Positions 1 through 8,711 are shown, counted from the stretch's first letter. The stretch is 64,000 nt of DNA from Pseudomonas parakoreensis (GCF_021602155.1 NZ_BQHY01000005.1:1-64000), one strand, 5' to 3'. The notes: a model not told the origin generated them from the letters alone. Numbers and translations are program-made.

Positions 1-267
1 GCACTCAATTTACCTGTGGGAGATCAAGAGCGGTACTCGAGCTTGCGCTCATTGTTTTGAGTGGGGCGGCTGCGCCGCATGGGGCATTCACAATCAAAAC
101 TGTGGGAGCTGGCTTGCCAGCGATGGCAGCCTGACAGCCGGCCATGTTCTGGCGGAACGCACTCAATTTACCTGTGGGAGCGAGCCTGCTCGCGAAAGCG
201 GTGGGTCAGGCACCTTAAATATTGAATGCGCTGGCGCCTTCGCGAGCAGGCTCGCTCCCACAGGGGA
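1..267. repeat. REP-rich intergenic region
   Basis: There is no gene here. A REP pair occupies 171-265: a GTGGGAGCGAGCCTGCTCGC arm and its inverted partner face each other across about 35 bases. A single related half-unit lies near 101-128 (GTGGGAGCTGGCTTGCCAGC). The first 22 bases of the window recur exactly at 159-180, so a duplicated REP-flanking segment is present. Confidence 0.75.
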
Positions 268-675
268 TTAGTTGTGTGTTGGAGATTGCGAGATTTCGTG
301 GTTATCCAGCACTCGGTTTACCGCCAGTTCGGCGAGCATGATGATTTGCTGAATGGCCAGTATCGTCCGGCGCTGCGGGATGTCGATGTACGCGGCGATG
401 TCGCTGGTCATGAGGCTGGCTTGGGCCAGTGATTCGCAAGCGTGAACCAGCAGGCTTTCGTTGTCCATGTCCGGGGCGACCTGGAACATGCTGCTCGGTT
501 TGTGGAATCTCACCGCGGCGGCGGAGGGTTTCAGGTAGTGATCCAGCGCACGCTCGGCGGCATCGCCGCGACGCGACTGAGGGTGGCAGCTGTACGCGGG
601 TTCGCGGACCGAGCCATTCGGCAATCTCGGCATACCCGAAGGTATCCCGCGCACAGCCACCATCAAACCAAACAC
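268..675 (-). CDS. DUF6124 family protein with a replaced N-terminus (probable remnant)
   Basis: The last 95 or so residues match my memory of the small Pseudomonas DUF6124 proteins: AAERALDHYLKP, then a VAPDMDNESLLVHACESL block, then an IQQIIMLAELAVNRVLDN tail. The function of that family is unknown. The usual start (MFK-type, followed by a Pro/Asp-rich stretch) is missing. In its place the frame runs back into GLMVAVRGIPSGMP, which I recall as the translation of the conserved untranslated leader of these genes. The simplest reading is a deletion that joined leader to coding region and removed the ribosome site and native start. The start given is only the longest frame. It may be a pseudogene or use an internal start. 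Confidence 0.55.
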   Translation of the reverse strand: MFGLMVAVRGIPSGMPRLPNGSVREPAYSCHPQSRRGDAAERALDHYLKPSAAAVRFHKPSSMFQVAPDMDNESLLVHACESLAQASLMTSDIAAYIDIPQRRTILAIQQIIMLAELAVNRVLDNHEISQSPTHN

Positions 676-884
676 AGAGCACCTGAGCGCTCCCGTTTGG
701 GCTGGCGATTATGCATCAAATCGAATGGGTTGCTCGGGCCGCGACGCCCGGCCGCTGAATTTCCAGCGACCACCAGAGCCTATCCAGCCAACTTCCGAGG
801 CACAACCGACGCGACCTGTCGGAAAACTCCGCGCAATCACCAGCATTTGTAGGACGAACACATTTCCCATAGACCAGCACATTT

Positions 885-975
885 TCCTGTAGGAGCTGCC
901 GAAGGCTGCGATCTTTTGATCTGGCTTTTAAAAATCAAAGTCAAAAGATCGCAGCCTTCGGCAGCTCCTACAGGG
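885..975. repeat. REP pair (GTAGGAGCTGCCG family)
   Basis: The two arms (GTAGGAGCTGCCGAAGGCTG and its inverse) are almost perfectly complementary, each continuing into GATCTTTTGA, with about 25 bases between. The unit sits downstream of gcd. The same family recurs at 6217, 24701, 52752 and 53568. Confidence 0.85.
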
Positions 976-993
976 ATATTGGGTGGGCACAAA

Positions 994-1025
994 AAAGGCG
1001 ACGTCCCTAGCGGGGCATCGCCTTT
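994..1025 (-). terminator. Intrinsic terminator of gcd
   Basis: Read on the minus strand, a GC-rich stem (GGCGATGCCCC pairing imperfectly with GGGACGTCGCC across a 4-base loop) is followed by TTTTTT. It begins about 20 bases after the gcd stop codon. Confidence 0.85.
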
Positions 1026-1044
1026 CCCTTATCGCCGCTAAAAC

Positions 1045-3456
1045 TTATTCCGGCAGTTTGTACGCAATCACGTAGTCACCCATCTTGGTGCCCAGCGAGC
1101 CGTGACCGCCCACAACGAGCAGCACGTATTGCTTGCCGTCCTTGCCGGTGTAGGTCATCGGGGTCGCTTGGCCGCCAGCCGGCAGACGCGATTTCCACAG
1201 TTCTTTACCGGTGTTCACGTCGTAGGCGCGCAGGTACTGGTCCAGGGTGCCGCTGAGGAAGCCGACGCCGCCGGCAGTCACCATTGAGCCGCCCATGCTT
1301 GGCACGCCCAGGGTGAAGCCGATCGGGATTGGCGAGCTGTCGCGGCTGGTACCGTTCTTGCGTTTCCAGACGACTTTGCCGGTGGTCAGGTCGATGCCGG
1401 CGACGTAGCCCCAGGCCGGGGCCTGGCACGGTACGCCGAATGGCGACATGAACGGGTGCATGATCACCGCGTAGGGCGCGCCGGTGTTCGGTTGCACGCC
1501 GGCGGTTTCGCTTTCGCGTTTGCTGCCGGCGGCGACTTTCTCGCGTGGCACCATTTTCGAAACGAAGGCCATGTAGTTCGGGCTGGTGAACAGCATCTGG
1601 CGAACCGGGTCGACCGAGACGCCGCCCCAGTTGAACACGCCGACGTTACCCGGGTAGATCAGGCTGCCCTGTTCCGACGGAGGCGTGTATTGGCCTTCGT
1701 AGCGCAGTTCCTTGAACTGGATGCGGCACAGCATCTGGTCGAACGGGCTGGCGCCCCACATGGCTTTTTCGGTCAGTTCCGGGGCCAGCAGGTTGAGGTC
1801 CGAACGGGCCTGGGTCGGTGCGGTGTGGTCGCCTTTCACGGCGCCTTGCGGTACCGGGATTTCCTTGATCGGGATGATCGGCGTGCCGTCACGACGGTCG
1901 AGGACGTACAGGCTGCCCTGTTTGGTCGGAGCGATCAGTGCCGGTTTCACGCCGTCGGCGGTTTTCATGTCGAGCAGAGTTGGCTGGCTGCCAACGTCCA
2001 TGTCCCACAGGTCGTGGTGAGTGAACTGGTAGTTCCAGCGCACTTTACCGGTGGCCAGGTCGAGGGCGACGATGCCGGCGCTGAATTTCTCGGCGCCTGG
2101 GGTGCGGTCAGCGCCCCACTGGTCAGGCGTCTGGTTGCCCAGTGGCAGGAAGACCATGCCGAGTTTTTCGTCGACGCTGGCCAGCGACCACATGTTGGCC
2201 GAGTTGCGGCTGTAGGTTTCGCCTGGGGCCAATGGCTCGGTGGCGTCCGGCTTGTCGCTGTCCCAGTTCCATACGAGGTGACCGTCGCGCACGTCGAAAG
2301 CGCGGATCACGCCCGATGGCTCGTTGGTCGATTCGTTGTCGGTAACGTGACCGCCCATGATCACCAGATCACGGGTAATCGCGGCCGGCGAGGTGGAGTA
2401 GTAGCCACCGGCGGTGAACGGGCCGATGCCTTGGGTCAGGTCGACCACGCCGTTGTTGCCGAAGCCTTCGCAGATCTTGCCGGTGTCGGCGTTCAGCGCG
2501 ATCAGGCGGGCATCGGCGGTTGGCAGGTACAGGCGACGCGGGCAGGCCTGAGCAACGGCTTTGCCGGCTTCGGAGATGACGGCGGACGCGGCGTTTTCAG
2601 ACTTGGCGTAAGCCGCTTCATCGTAGTACGACACGCCACGGCAGGTCATGTGGGCGAAGCCCTTGAAGCCCACCGGGCTCTTGATCTGCGGGTCGAAGCG
2701 CCAGATTTCCTTGCCGGTGTCCGGATCCAGCGCCAGCACTTTGCTGTGCGCGGTGCACGCATAGAGCATGCCGTTGGCTTTGAGCGGGGTGTTTTCGTTG
2801 GTCAGCTCGACCGGGTCATCTGCGGTTGGCAGGTCGCCGGTCTGGATGCGCCAGGCTTCTTGCAGCTTGCCGACGTTGGCCGGGGTGATCTGCTTCAGCG
2901 GCGAGTAACGGTCACCGAACTCGGTACGGCCGTAGGCCTGCCAGTCGCCGTCAGGCATTTGCGGTGCGGTGCTGGTCATGTCCGCGGTGTCGCGGCCCAG
3001 TTCGCCAAAGGTTTCGCCCGGGTGGGTGAACAGGCTGGCCAGAGCGGTGACACCGGCCAGAACCACGGCCACGCTCAGACCACCGGTGCCCAGCGGCGCC
3101 GGGCCATTGAGCAGCAGCGGACGACGGAACCACGGCAGCAACATCACGATGCCGAGGACGAACCACAGGGCCAGGCGCGGCACCAGTTGCCACCAGTCCA
3201 GACCGACTTCCCACAGGGCCCAGACCGTGCTGGCGAACAGCACGATGGCGTACAGGCCCAGCGCTGCACGACGGCGCAGCAGCAACAGAATGCCGCTCAG
3301 CGCGATGCCGATACCGGCCAGCAGGTAGTACAGCGAGCCGCCGAGCATGCTCAGCTTGACCCCTCCGGCCAGCATGGCCAGGCCCATCAGTAGAAGCAGA
3401 ATGCCGAGCAGGCTCGGTAGCAGACGGCCCCGACTCGAAGCACTTTCGGTGCTCAT
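1045..3456 (-). CDS. gcd: Membrane-bound PQQ-dependent glucose dehydrogenase
   Basis: This enzyme oxidises glucose (and other aldoses) to gluconolactone in the periplasm, passing electrons to ubiquinone. The product is 803 residues, the usual Gcd length. Residues 1-140 hold about five hydrophobic helices. The rest is an eight-bladed PQQ propeller with recurrent tryptophan-docking blades (DPDTGKEIWRFD, DLATGKVRWNYQ, DLTTGKVVWKRK) and an HDLWDMD motif near residue 480. I chose ATG 3456, which has GGAG about 12 bases upstream, over a longer frame from 3501. The gene has its own terminator. It lies downstream of oprB on the same strand, but a REP pair separates them, so they need not be co-transcribed. 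Together they give extracellular glucose entry and direct oxidation. Confidence 0.95.
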   Translation of the reverse strand: MSTESASSRGRLLPSLLGILLLLMGLAMLAGGVKLSMLGGSLYYLLAGIGIALSGILLLLRRRAALGLYAIVLFASTVWALWEVGLDWWQLVPRLALWFVLGIVMLLPWFRRPLLLNGPAPLGTGGLSVAVVLAGVTALASLFTHPGETFGELGRDTADMTSTAPQMPDGDWQAYGRTEFGDRYSPLKQITPANVGKLQEAWRIQTGDLPTADDPVELTNENTPLKANGMLYACTAHSKVLALDPDTGKEIWRFDPQIKSPVGFKGFAHMTCRGVSYYDEAAYAKSENAASAVISEAGKAVAQACPRRLYLPTADARLIALNADTGKICEGFGNNGVVDLTQGIGPFTAGGYYSTSPAAITRDLVIMGGHVTDNESTNEPSGVIRAFDVRDGHLVWNWDSDKPDATEPLAPGETYSRNSANMWSLASVDEKLGMVFLPLGNQTPDQWGADRTPGAEKFSAGIVALDLATGKVRWNYQFTHHDLWDMDVGSQPTLLDMKTADGVKPALIAPTKQGSLYVLDRRDGTPIIPIKEIPVPQGAVKGDHTAPTQARSDLNLLAPELTEKAMWGASPFDQMLCRIQFKELRYEGQYTPPSEQGSLIYPGNVGVFNWGGVSVDPVRQMLFTSPNYMAFVSKMVPREKVAAGSKRESETAGVQPNTGAPYAVIMHPFMSPFGVPCQAPAWGYVAGIDLTTGKVVWKRKNGTSRDSSPIPIGFTLGVPSMGGSMVTAGGVGFLSGTLDQYLRAYDVNTGKELWKSRLPAGGQATPMTYTGKDGKQYVLLVVGGHGSLGTKMGDYVIAYKLPE

Positions 3457-3571
3457 AGTGTGATTCTCCGTGACGTTTATGTAGTCCCGCGCTGTAGTCA
3501 CTTTAGATGACGATTGGGCGCAGGTATGGTTCAGATAAAAACTTGTCTAGCTAACGAATTTCATGAGTTTC

Positions 3572-3664
3572 CCTGTGGGAGCTGGCTTGCCAGCGATGGC
3601 GGAGTGTCAGCCGACAATAATGTCGAATGTGAAATCGCATCGCTGGCAAGCCAGCTCCCACAGG
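3572..3664. repeat. REP pair (GTGGGAGCTGGCTTGCC family)
   Basis: GTGGGAGCTGGCTTGCCAGC and its inverted copy form a large hairpin between oprB and gcd. It is placed just after the oprB stop codon, where it could end or stabilise that transcript. Confidence 0.85.
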
Positions 3665-3679
3665 TTTCTTCAGTGTTTT

Positions 3680-5041
3680 TTAGAACGACGACTGGATCTT
3701 GATCCCCGCGATCAGCGCGTCATCGACGTCGTTCACGCCACCGGGGTGGCGGATGTATTGCAGGTTCGGGCGCACCGTCAGCCAGTTGGCGAGGTGCACG
3801 CCGTAATACAGTTCGGCGCTGTATTCGGTGTCCTGCGGTGGCAGCAAGGACGGGTCGTCGTAGTCGTAGACCGCCTGCGCCTGATTGCTCGCTTCGGCGT
3901 TTTTGCGGAAGGCCGGGTTGACGTGCACGCGGGCCAGGGCGAAACCGATGTCGTCCTTGGCGCGGGCATCGAACGGGCCTTTGTAAACGACGCCGGCCTG
4001 CACGTAGTTGTCGATCGCGTTGGTTTTCTTGTCATGCATCGTCGCGTTGGCGAACACGCTCAAGCCGCGCGAATGATCGCTGGCAATGCTGGTGACTTGC
4101 TGCTGCGCGCCGAACCACACGCCGTGTTTGCTCGACGCGCTGCGGTAGGCTTCGCCGCTCAGGGCGGCAGGCTGGCCGTTCTGGTCTTTATAGACGTCAG
4201 AGGCCTTGGCGCTGCTGTAGTAGTAACCGGCACGGTATTCGCCCGGCAGGCCATTGCGCTTCGGCGTCCACACCAGTTCCACCGGCAGCACCGCGCCCTG
4301 GGTACCGCTGCCGCTGAGTTTGAAGCCGTTGCCGCGATCGAGATTCGACGGGTTCTGCTCGTAAGCGCCGACCTGCGCGTACAACTCTGGGGTCAGGTGA
4401 TATTTGACCCGCAGCGCCCACTGGCTGACTGGCCAGTTGTACCAGATGCCGCCGACCCAGTTGCCGACCTGCGAGCCGCAGAACGCCAGGTTCTGGAAGT
4501 CGCACGGGAAGCTGTTGAAGTCTTCGCCTTCACCGAAACGGCCGACCTTGATGTCGAGCTTCTGATCGAAGAATTTCTGCTGGTACCACATCTGCGTCAG
4601 GCGTGTGGTCTGGCCACGGCCCCAGACTTCCTGGGCCGAAGTGAAGCCGCCCACGCGTGGATCGTTGATCCGGTCGTTGCTGATGTTGTTGCCGCTGCGC
4701 TTGGTGAGGGTCAACTGAAATTCGGCATCGTCCCAGCCGAGGATTTTTTGCAGGTCCAGGTGCGTGCCCAGACCGAACTGATCGCTGTAACGCGCGGTGC
4801 GATCGTGGTCGTAGCCGCCGTGCAGGTTGCTGCCCATTTCGCCGGTGTAATCGAGTTTGAAGTCGTAGCCTTTTTCCGCGAGTTCGCTACGGGTGCCGTT
4901 CCAGTCACCGAGCATCCACGGTGAGTCGCTGTCGAGGGCGGGGGCTGCCTGGGCGTAAGTGGCGAAGCCGAGCGCGGTGCAGCCGCCGAGCAGGCGCAGG
5001 GCTGAGATAGCGCTGTCTCGGGAGAAGGAAAAATCAGGCAT
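3680..5041 (-). CDS. oprB: Carbohydrate-selective porin OprB
   Basis: An outer-membrane beta-barrel of the OprB family, which lets glucose and other sugars into the periplasm. The 453-residue product has an N-terminal export signal, with likely cleavage after Ala-Gln-Ala near residue 32. The mature start, DSPWMLGDWNGTRSEL, is characteristic of OprB. Many alternating amphipathic strands follow (for example YDFKLDYTGEMGSNLHGG, QFGLGTHLDLQKILG), and the protein ends in an aromatic residue (IKIQSSF), as outer-membrane porins do. The paired Cys residues near residue 180 (PCDFQNLAFCGS) are typical of the family. Its neighbour gcd uses the sugar it admits. The ribosome site is weak, but the signal peptide fixes the start. 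Confidence 0.92.
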   Translation of the reverse strand: MPDFSFSRDSAISALRLLGGCTALGFATYAQAAPALDSDSPWMLGDWNGTRSELAEKGYDFKLDYTGEMGSNLHGGYDHDRTARYSDQFGLGTHLDLQKILGWDDAEFQLTLTKRSGNNISNDRINDPRVGGFTSAQEVWGRGQTTRLTQMWYQQKFFDQKLDIKVGRFGEGEDFNSFPCDFQNLAFCGSQVGNWVGGIWYNWPVSQWALRVKYHLTPELYAQVGAYEQNPSNLDRGNGFKLSGSGTQGAVLPVELVWTPKRNGLPGEYRAGYYYSSAKASDVYKDQNGQPAALSGEAYRSASSKHGVWFGAQQQVTSIASDHSRGLSVFANATMHDKKTNAIDNYVQAGVVYKGPFDARAKDDIGFALARVHVNPAFRKNAEASNQAQAVYDYDDPSLLPPQDTEYSAELYYGVHLANWLTVRPNLQYIRHPGGVNDVDDALIAGIKIQSSF

Positions 5042-5341
5042 GGGTCAGTCTTTTTTTGGTGTTTTACAGGGGTAAACCGAGCGCTTCAATTTGACGCAGG
5101 CAGTGAAGCGATTCAGCTGAAGGGCGGCAGGATAATGATCTGCAACAAAAAGACAAAGGGCTTTTGCAGACATGCAGCGTTTCGGATTCGGTAACAGTGC
5201 GTCAAACGGGCGCATTGTGGCGCGGATCACAGGCTGCGATCTTCTGCGGTTGGCCTACATTTGATCCAAGGCCTTCCACCTGACCGGCCCCTCGGCTAAG
5301 GTGCGCGGCTTGTGCATTTTCACTCCGTCCAAAGGCTTGGC

Positions 5342-5572
5342 ATGAACGACCACTCTCCTGATCCGCTGCATGGCGTCACCCTCGAACAGATCCTCAATGC
5401 GCTGGTGGCGCATTACGAGTGGTCGGGGTTGGCCGAGCGTATCGATATCCGCTGCTTCAAGAGCGATCCGAGCATCAAGTCGAGCCTGACGTTCCTGCGC
5501 AAAACGCCTTGGGCACGGGAGAAGGTCGAGCGCTTGTACGTGAAACTGATGCGCACCAAGCGACCGCTCTGA
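5342..5572 (+). CDS. VF530 family (DUF2132) putative DNA-binding protein
   Basis: A 76-residue protein resembling the VF530 family, whose members fold as a small DNA-binding-like domain and are not functionally defined. The recognisable pattern is [26 protein letters not shown] followed by RCF, an [17 protein letters not shown] helix and a basic tail. I chose ATG 5342; an upstream ATG at 5312 adds ten unconserved residues. The next gene begins 2 bases after the stop, so the two are probably translated from one mRNA. Confidence 0.85.
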   Translation: MNDHSPDPLHGVTLEQILNALVAHYEWSGLAERIDIRCFKSDPSIKSSLTFLRKTPWAREKVERLYVKLMRTKRPL

Positions 5573-5573
5573 G

Positions 5574-6212
5574 ATGGACGCCGTTATGCGGCGACGCCTG
5601 ATCACGGTCATCGCCAGCCTCGGTTGGGCCGGGCTGAGCATTCAGCTGTACCTGATTTTCCTCGCACGGCTGAGTGTTGACGCCAGCCTGCTGGGCGGGC
5701 TGGTGAGTTTTTTCAGCTACTTCACCGTATTGACCAACACCCTGGTGGCGAGCGTGCTGACCTGCGCGGTTACCCGGCGTGAATCCGCCGCGCAACGCTG
5801 GTTTCTGCAGCCGTGGGTCAGCAGCGGGATTGCCGTGAGCATCGCCGTGGTCGGTCTCGCTTACAGCATTCTGCTGCGGCATTTGTGGCATCCGCAGGGC
5901 TGGCAGTTTATCGCTGACGAACTGCTGCACGACGTGATGCCGCTACTGTTTCTCGGCTACTGGTGGTTTTGCGTACCCAAAGGCACGTTGCGCCTGTGGC
6001 ACTTGCCGCTGTGGCTGATTTACCCGCTGGTGTATTTCGTTTACGCGTTGTTGCGCGGGCATCAGCTCGGCGCGTACGCGTATCCGTTCATTGATGTGGC
6101 GCTGCTCGGTTATGCACAGGTGTTCATCAATGCCGGGGGGATATTGGTGGGGTTTGTGCTGATTGGCTTGCTGGTGATCGGCCTGGATCGCTGGAGATTT
6201 GCACGAAGTTAA
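5574..6212 (+). CDS. Pr6Pr family membrane protein
   Basis: A 212-residue integral membrane protein with about six hydrophobic helices. The pattern FFSYFTVLTNTLVA, a LLHDVMPLLFLGYWW segment with conserved His-Asp, and PLVYFVYALLRG match the Pr6Pr membrane proteins, related to the FAR-17a/AIG1 group. No activity is established for the bacterial members. It is coupled to the VF530 gene by a 1-base gap. A REP hairpin follows immediately and probably ends the transcript. Confidence 0.8.
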   Translation: MDAVMRRRLITVIASLGWAGLSIQLYLIFLARLSVDASLLGGLVSFFSYFTVLTNTLVASVLTCAVTRRESAAQRWFLQPWVSSGIAVSIAVVGLAYSILLRHLWHPQGWQFIADELLHDVMPLLFLGYWWFCVPKGTLRLWHLPLWLIYPLVYFVYALLRGHQLGAYAYPFIDVALLGYAQVFINAGGILVGFVLIGLLVIGLDRWRFARS

Positions 6213-6216
6213 AGCA

Positions 6217-6306
6217 CCTGTAGGAGCTGCCGCAGGCTGCGATCTTTTGACGTTGATTGTTCAAAAACAAGATCAAAAGATCGCAGCCTGCGGCAGCTCC
6301 TACAGG
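6217..6306. repeat. REP pair (GTAGGAGCTGCCG family)
   Basis: Two inverted copies of GTAGGAGCTGCCGCAGGCTG lie between the convergent 3' ends of the Pr6Pr gene and the siderophore-interacting protein gene. This is a position typical of REP pairs and suitable for two-way termination. Confidence 0.88.
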
Positions 6307-6311
6307 GCAAA

Positions 6312-7097
6312 TCACTCTTCTGCGGAACCCTCGGCCCGCCAGTAGCCCACGGCTTTGACGAACTGTTCATTGAGCCCATGCTCATCCAGCAGCACCCGGC
6401 GGATCTGCCGCGAGACTTTGGTCTCGGTCGCCACCCACGCATACAGATTGCCCTTGGGCACCTGCAGCTGTCTGACGGTGGTCAGCAGGTTGTCCTTGCC
6501 ACCTTCGCGCAGCACCCAGATCACGTTGACCTGCGCCGCGCTCTCCAGCACCTGTTGCTCGGCACCGTTCTCCACCTCGATCACCACCAGTGCCTTGCGA
6601 TTGGCCGCCAGACTTTCGAGGCGTCGGGCGATGGCGGGCAGGGCGGTTTCGTCGCCGATCAGCAGGTAGCTGTCGAAGATGTCCGGCACGATCATCGAGC
6701 CGCGCGGGCCGCCGATGTGCAGGAATTGCCCTGGCCTGGCCTGTTCGGCCCAAGTCGAGGCAGGGCCGTCGCCGTGCAGGACGAAGTCGATGTCCAGCTC
6801 GAGTTTTTCCAGGTCATAGCGACGCGGGGTGTAGTCGCGCATCTCGGGCATCGGGCCATTGTCCTTGCCCGCGCCGAGCACCATGGTCTCCAGCGCTGCT
6901 GCCTGTTCGGCGTTCTGCGGGAACAGCAGTTTGACGTGATCGTCGGTGCCCAGGCTGATGAACCCGGCCAGCTCCGGGCCGCCGAGGGTGATGCGGCGCA
7001 TGCGCGGGGTCAGGTCGACCACGCGCAGCACTTCGAGCTTGCGGCGTTTGATGTCGTGCATCACGCGGTGAATGGTTTGGGTATCGACTGCAGTCAT
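6312..7097 (-). CDS. Siderophore-interacting protein (ferric-chelate reductase, NfeF/ViuB-like)
   Basis: A cytoplasmic flavin reductase of the siderophore-interacting family, which uses NAD(P)H to reduce ferric chelates and release iron. The 261-residue product has the FAD-binding barrel first, with the flavin signature RRYDL near residue 90. The C-terminal half is a nucleotide-binding SIP domain (LLIGDETALPAIARRLE; VWVLREGG-type strand; YAWVATETKVSRQIRR). Its start overlaps the stop codon of the upstream PadR regulator gene by 4 bases, so they form one operon. E. coli YqjH (NfeF) is likewise paired with the PadR-type regulator YqjI. That parallel suggests control by metal, but no ligand can be read from this sequence. 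Confidence 0.88.
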   Translation of the reverse strand: MTAVDTQTIHRVMHDIKRRKLEVLRVVDLTPRMRRITLGGPELAGFISLGTDDHVKLLFPQNAEQAAALETMVLGAGKDNGPMPEMRDYTPRRYDLEKLELDIDFVLHGDGPASTWAEQARPGQFLHIGGPRGSMIVPDIFDSYLLIGDETALPAIARRLESLAANRKALVVIEVENGAEQQVLESAAQVNVIWVLREGGKDNLLTTVRQLQVPKGNLYAWVATETKVSRQIRRVLLDEHGLNEQFVKAVGYWRAEGSAEE

Positions 7098-7675
7098 TCG
7101 GCTTTCTCCGGGGCAGATTGAACGGCGGGGCCGTCGACGATGGCTTTGGCGGTGTCGTTGAGCAGGTCACGCACACGCAGGATTTCTTCGGCGCTCCAGC
7201 GGCCGTGGTGCATTTGCAGGGCATGGCGCAGGTTGTGCACGGCCTCGTGTATTTCCGGCGGCCGGTCGTGGCCGCGCAACGAACGTTTGCTGACGTCAAT
7301 GCGCATGCGCACACCGTCCAGTGCGACGGCTTGCTCACTTAAAGACAGACGACCGGCGTCAGTGACGCTGTAGCGCTTTTTGCCGGCTTCGGCGTCGCCA
7401 CTGATCAGGTCGCTTTCTTCGAGGAAAGTCAGGGTCGGGTAGATCACCCCGGGGCTTGGGCTGTACGCGCCGTCGAACATGCCTTCGATCTGGCGGATCA
7501 GGTCGTAGCCGTGGCACGGCTGCTCGGCGATCAGCGCCAGCAGCAACAATTTCAGGTCGCCCGGGGCGAACACCCGTGGGCCGCGTCCGCCGCGTTCACG
7601 GCCGGGGCGTTTTTCGAAGCCGTCACGGCCGTCGCCGTGTTCGCGGTGGTTATGGGGGGCATGATGGTCTCTCAT
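7094..7675 (-). CDS. PadR family regulator with His-rich N-terminus (YqjI/NfeR-like)
   Basis: A winged-helix repressor of 193 residues. Residues 1-40 are rich in His, Arg and Gly (RDHHAPHNHREHGDG), resembling the metal-binding leader of E. coli YqjI, although that one also contains Cys, which is absent here. The PadR core follows from about residue 41: LLLLALIAEQPCHGYDLIRQIE, then SPGVIYPTLTFLEESDLI and a KKRYSVT wing. The C-terminal half forms the dimer helices. AAGG lies just before ATG 7675. The gene overlaps the ferric-chelate reductase gene by 4 bases. A palindrome 34 bases upstream is a likely autoregulatory operator. Nickel or another transition metal as inducer is inference from the E. 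coli relative. Confidence 0.87.
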   Translation of the reverse strand: MRDHHAPHNHREHGDGRDGFEKRPGRERGGRGPRVFAPGDLKLLLLALIAEQPCHGYDLIRQIEGMFDGAYSPSPGVIYPTLTFLEESDLISGDAEAGKKRYSVTDAGRLSLSEQAVALDGVRMRIDVSKRSLRGHDRPPEIHEAVHNLRHALQMHHGRWSAEEILRVRDLLNDTAKAIVDGPAVQSAPEKAE

Positions 7676-7708
7676 TTTCCTTCTCTCTCGTCGTGTTTAG
7701 ATACAACT

Positions 7709-7722
7709 TAAGATATATCTTA
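7709..7722. promoter_or_regulatory. Candidate PadR operator
   Basis: TAAGATATATCTTA is a perfect 14-base palindrome in an AT-rich island, 34 bases upstream of the padR-type start. A second partial copy (TAGATACAACTT) adjoins it at about 7698-7709. It sits where it would block the regulator-reductase promoter. Confidence 0.5.
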
Positions 7723-8188
7723 CCCGTCATGCAAGGGGGCCTGACCAACGGTGCTCACCTGATCGATCGAATCTGCGGCCCAAAAAAACCGGAAAATGAT
7801 CAAGAAAACGCAGTATTAAATCCCCCGGCAAAGGCGCAGATTAGTGCTGAGTCTCTAATGTTCTGTTTCGCCCTTTATTTCCGGAAAAGTGTCGTACATG
7901 TCTGACGGAAGTTGCTGCAAAGTTGTGGCGCGTACAGTCACTCGGGTGGCGCGCTGTAGCCGGTATCTTACAGTCGGACAAGAACTTTCCTGAGTTTTGT
8001 AGTTTTTTCTTTCTCATCTGATGGCGTCCAGGCTACAAGGTCGCAGGACGTTGCCTGCTTACTTTGAAGATAAATTGGTTGAACATGCTTCGGCGTTGAA
8101 AGTTAGTGGTGAACAGGGACTGCTCGTGACTGTTCTGTTTGCCTTGACTGATTGACGACTCAACTAATTTATATAAGACAGGTATTCA
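7723..8188. other. Pilus cluster upstream region
   Basis: About 465 bases between the PadR operator and the first pilin gene, more AT-rich than its neighbours and without a convincing gene. It must hold the promoter for the pilus genes, but I cannot pick one set of -35/-10 boxes with confidence. The last 100 bases are probably the pilin mRNA leader. Confidence 0.4.
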
Positions 8189-8668
8189 ATGATGCTCAAG
8201 AAACTCGCCTTTGCCGCCCCTCTGACTGTATTGGCCATGAGCGCCTCGATGGCGTTTGCTGCGACCGAAGCCAAGCACTCGATCAGCCTCGTGGCGCACG
8301 TACCGGCTGACGACTTCTATGCGGTGCCGGTGGATGCCGATCTGGTCAACAAGGATCAGGACATGAGCTACCACCCGGCGACCGCTTCGATGCGCGAAGT
8401 CAACGGCCACTTCGATGTGCTGCATACCGCAGGCAAGGTCCATGCGCGTCTGGAAGGCGTGCCGAAGCTGATCGCCGGCAACCAGACCATCGATCTGAAG
8501 GTTGAACTCAACGGCAAGACGCTGACCACCACTTCGCAGGAAGTGGTGGGTGATACCGAGTCCAATACGCGTTATCGCGCACCGTTCAAGATCAGCGCCA
8601 CCGGTGCCAAACCGGCCGCTGGCGATTACACCGGTGTGGTCATGCTGGTCGTCGAACCTTCGGTGTAA
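8189..8668 (+). CDS. CS1-type fimbrial major subunit (first pilin)
   Basis: A pilin of the alpha (CS1/CFA-I) chaperone-usher class, exported and polymerised outside the cell. The 159-residue product has a signal peptide (KKLAFAAPLTVLAMSASMAFA, cut near residue 25). A beta-rich mature domain begins KHSISLVAHVPADDFYAVPVD, the conserved N-terminal donor strand region of this family, and ends in GDYTGVVMLVVEPSV. There are no cysteines, as in CS1 pilins. It opens the pilus cluster and is followed by a terminator-like hairpin before the usher gene. That arrangement usually lets pilin mRNA exceed the others. Confidence 0.88.
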   Translation: MMLKKLAFAAPLTVLAMSASMAFAATEAKHSISLVAHVPADDFYAVPVDADLVNKDQDMSYHPATASMREVNGHFDVLHTAGKVHARLEGVPKLIAGNQTIDLKVELNGKTLTTTSQEVVGDTESNTRYRAPFKISATGAKPAAGDYTGVVMLVVEPSV

Positions 8669-8711
8669 GTAATAACGGCAATACCTGACGTTACTTGTTC
8701 AAGTGGCGTAA

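Larger units (their letters stand above)
676..1044. other. Intergenic region with REP pair and gcd terminator
   Basis: No coding region is supported in these 369 bases. They hold leader-like DNA upstream of the DUF6124 remnant, a REP pair at 885-975 and the gcd terminator at 994-1025, each listed separately. Confidence 0.6.

Noticed and set aside
1456-3393. 645-codon plus-strand open frame opposite gcd
   Set aside because: Antisense shadow of a GC-rich gene. Its translation is Ala/Gly/Val/Arg-biased with no motif, and gcd is certain.
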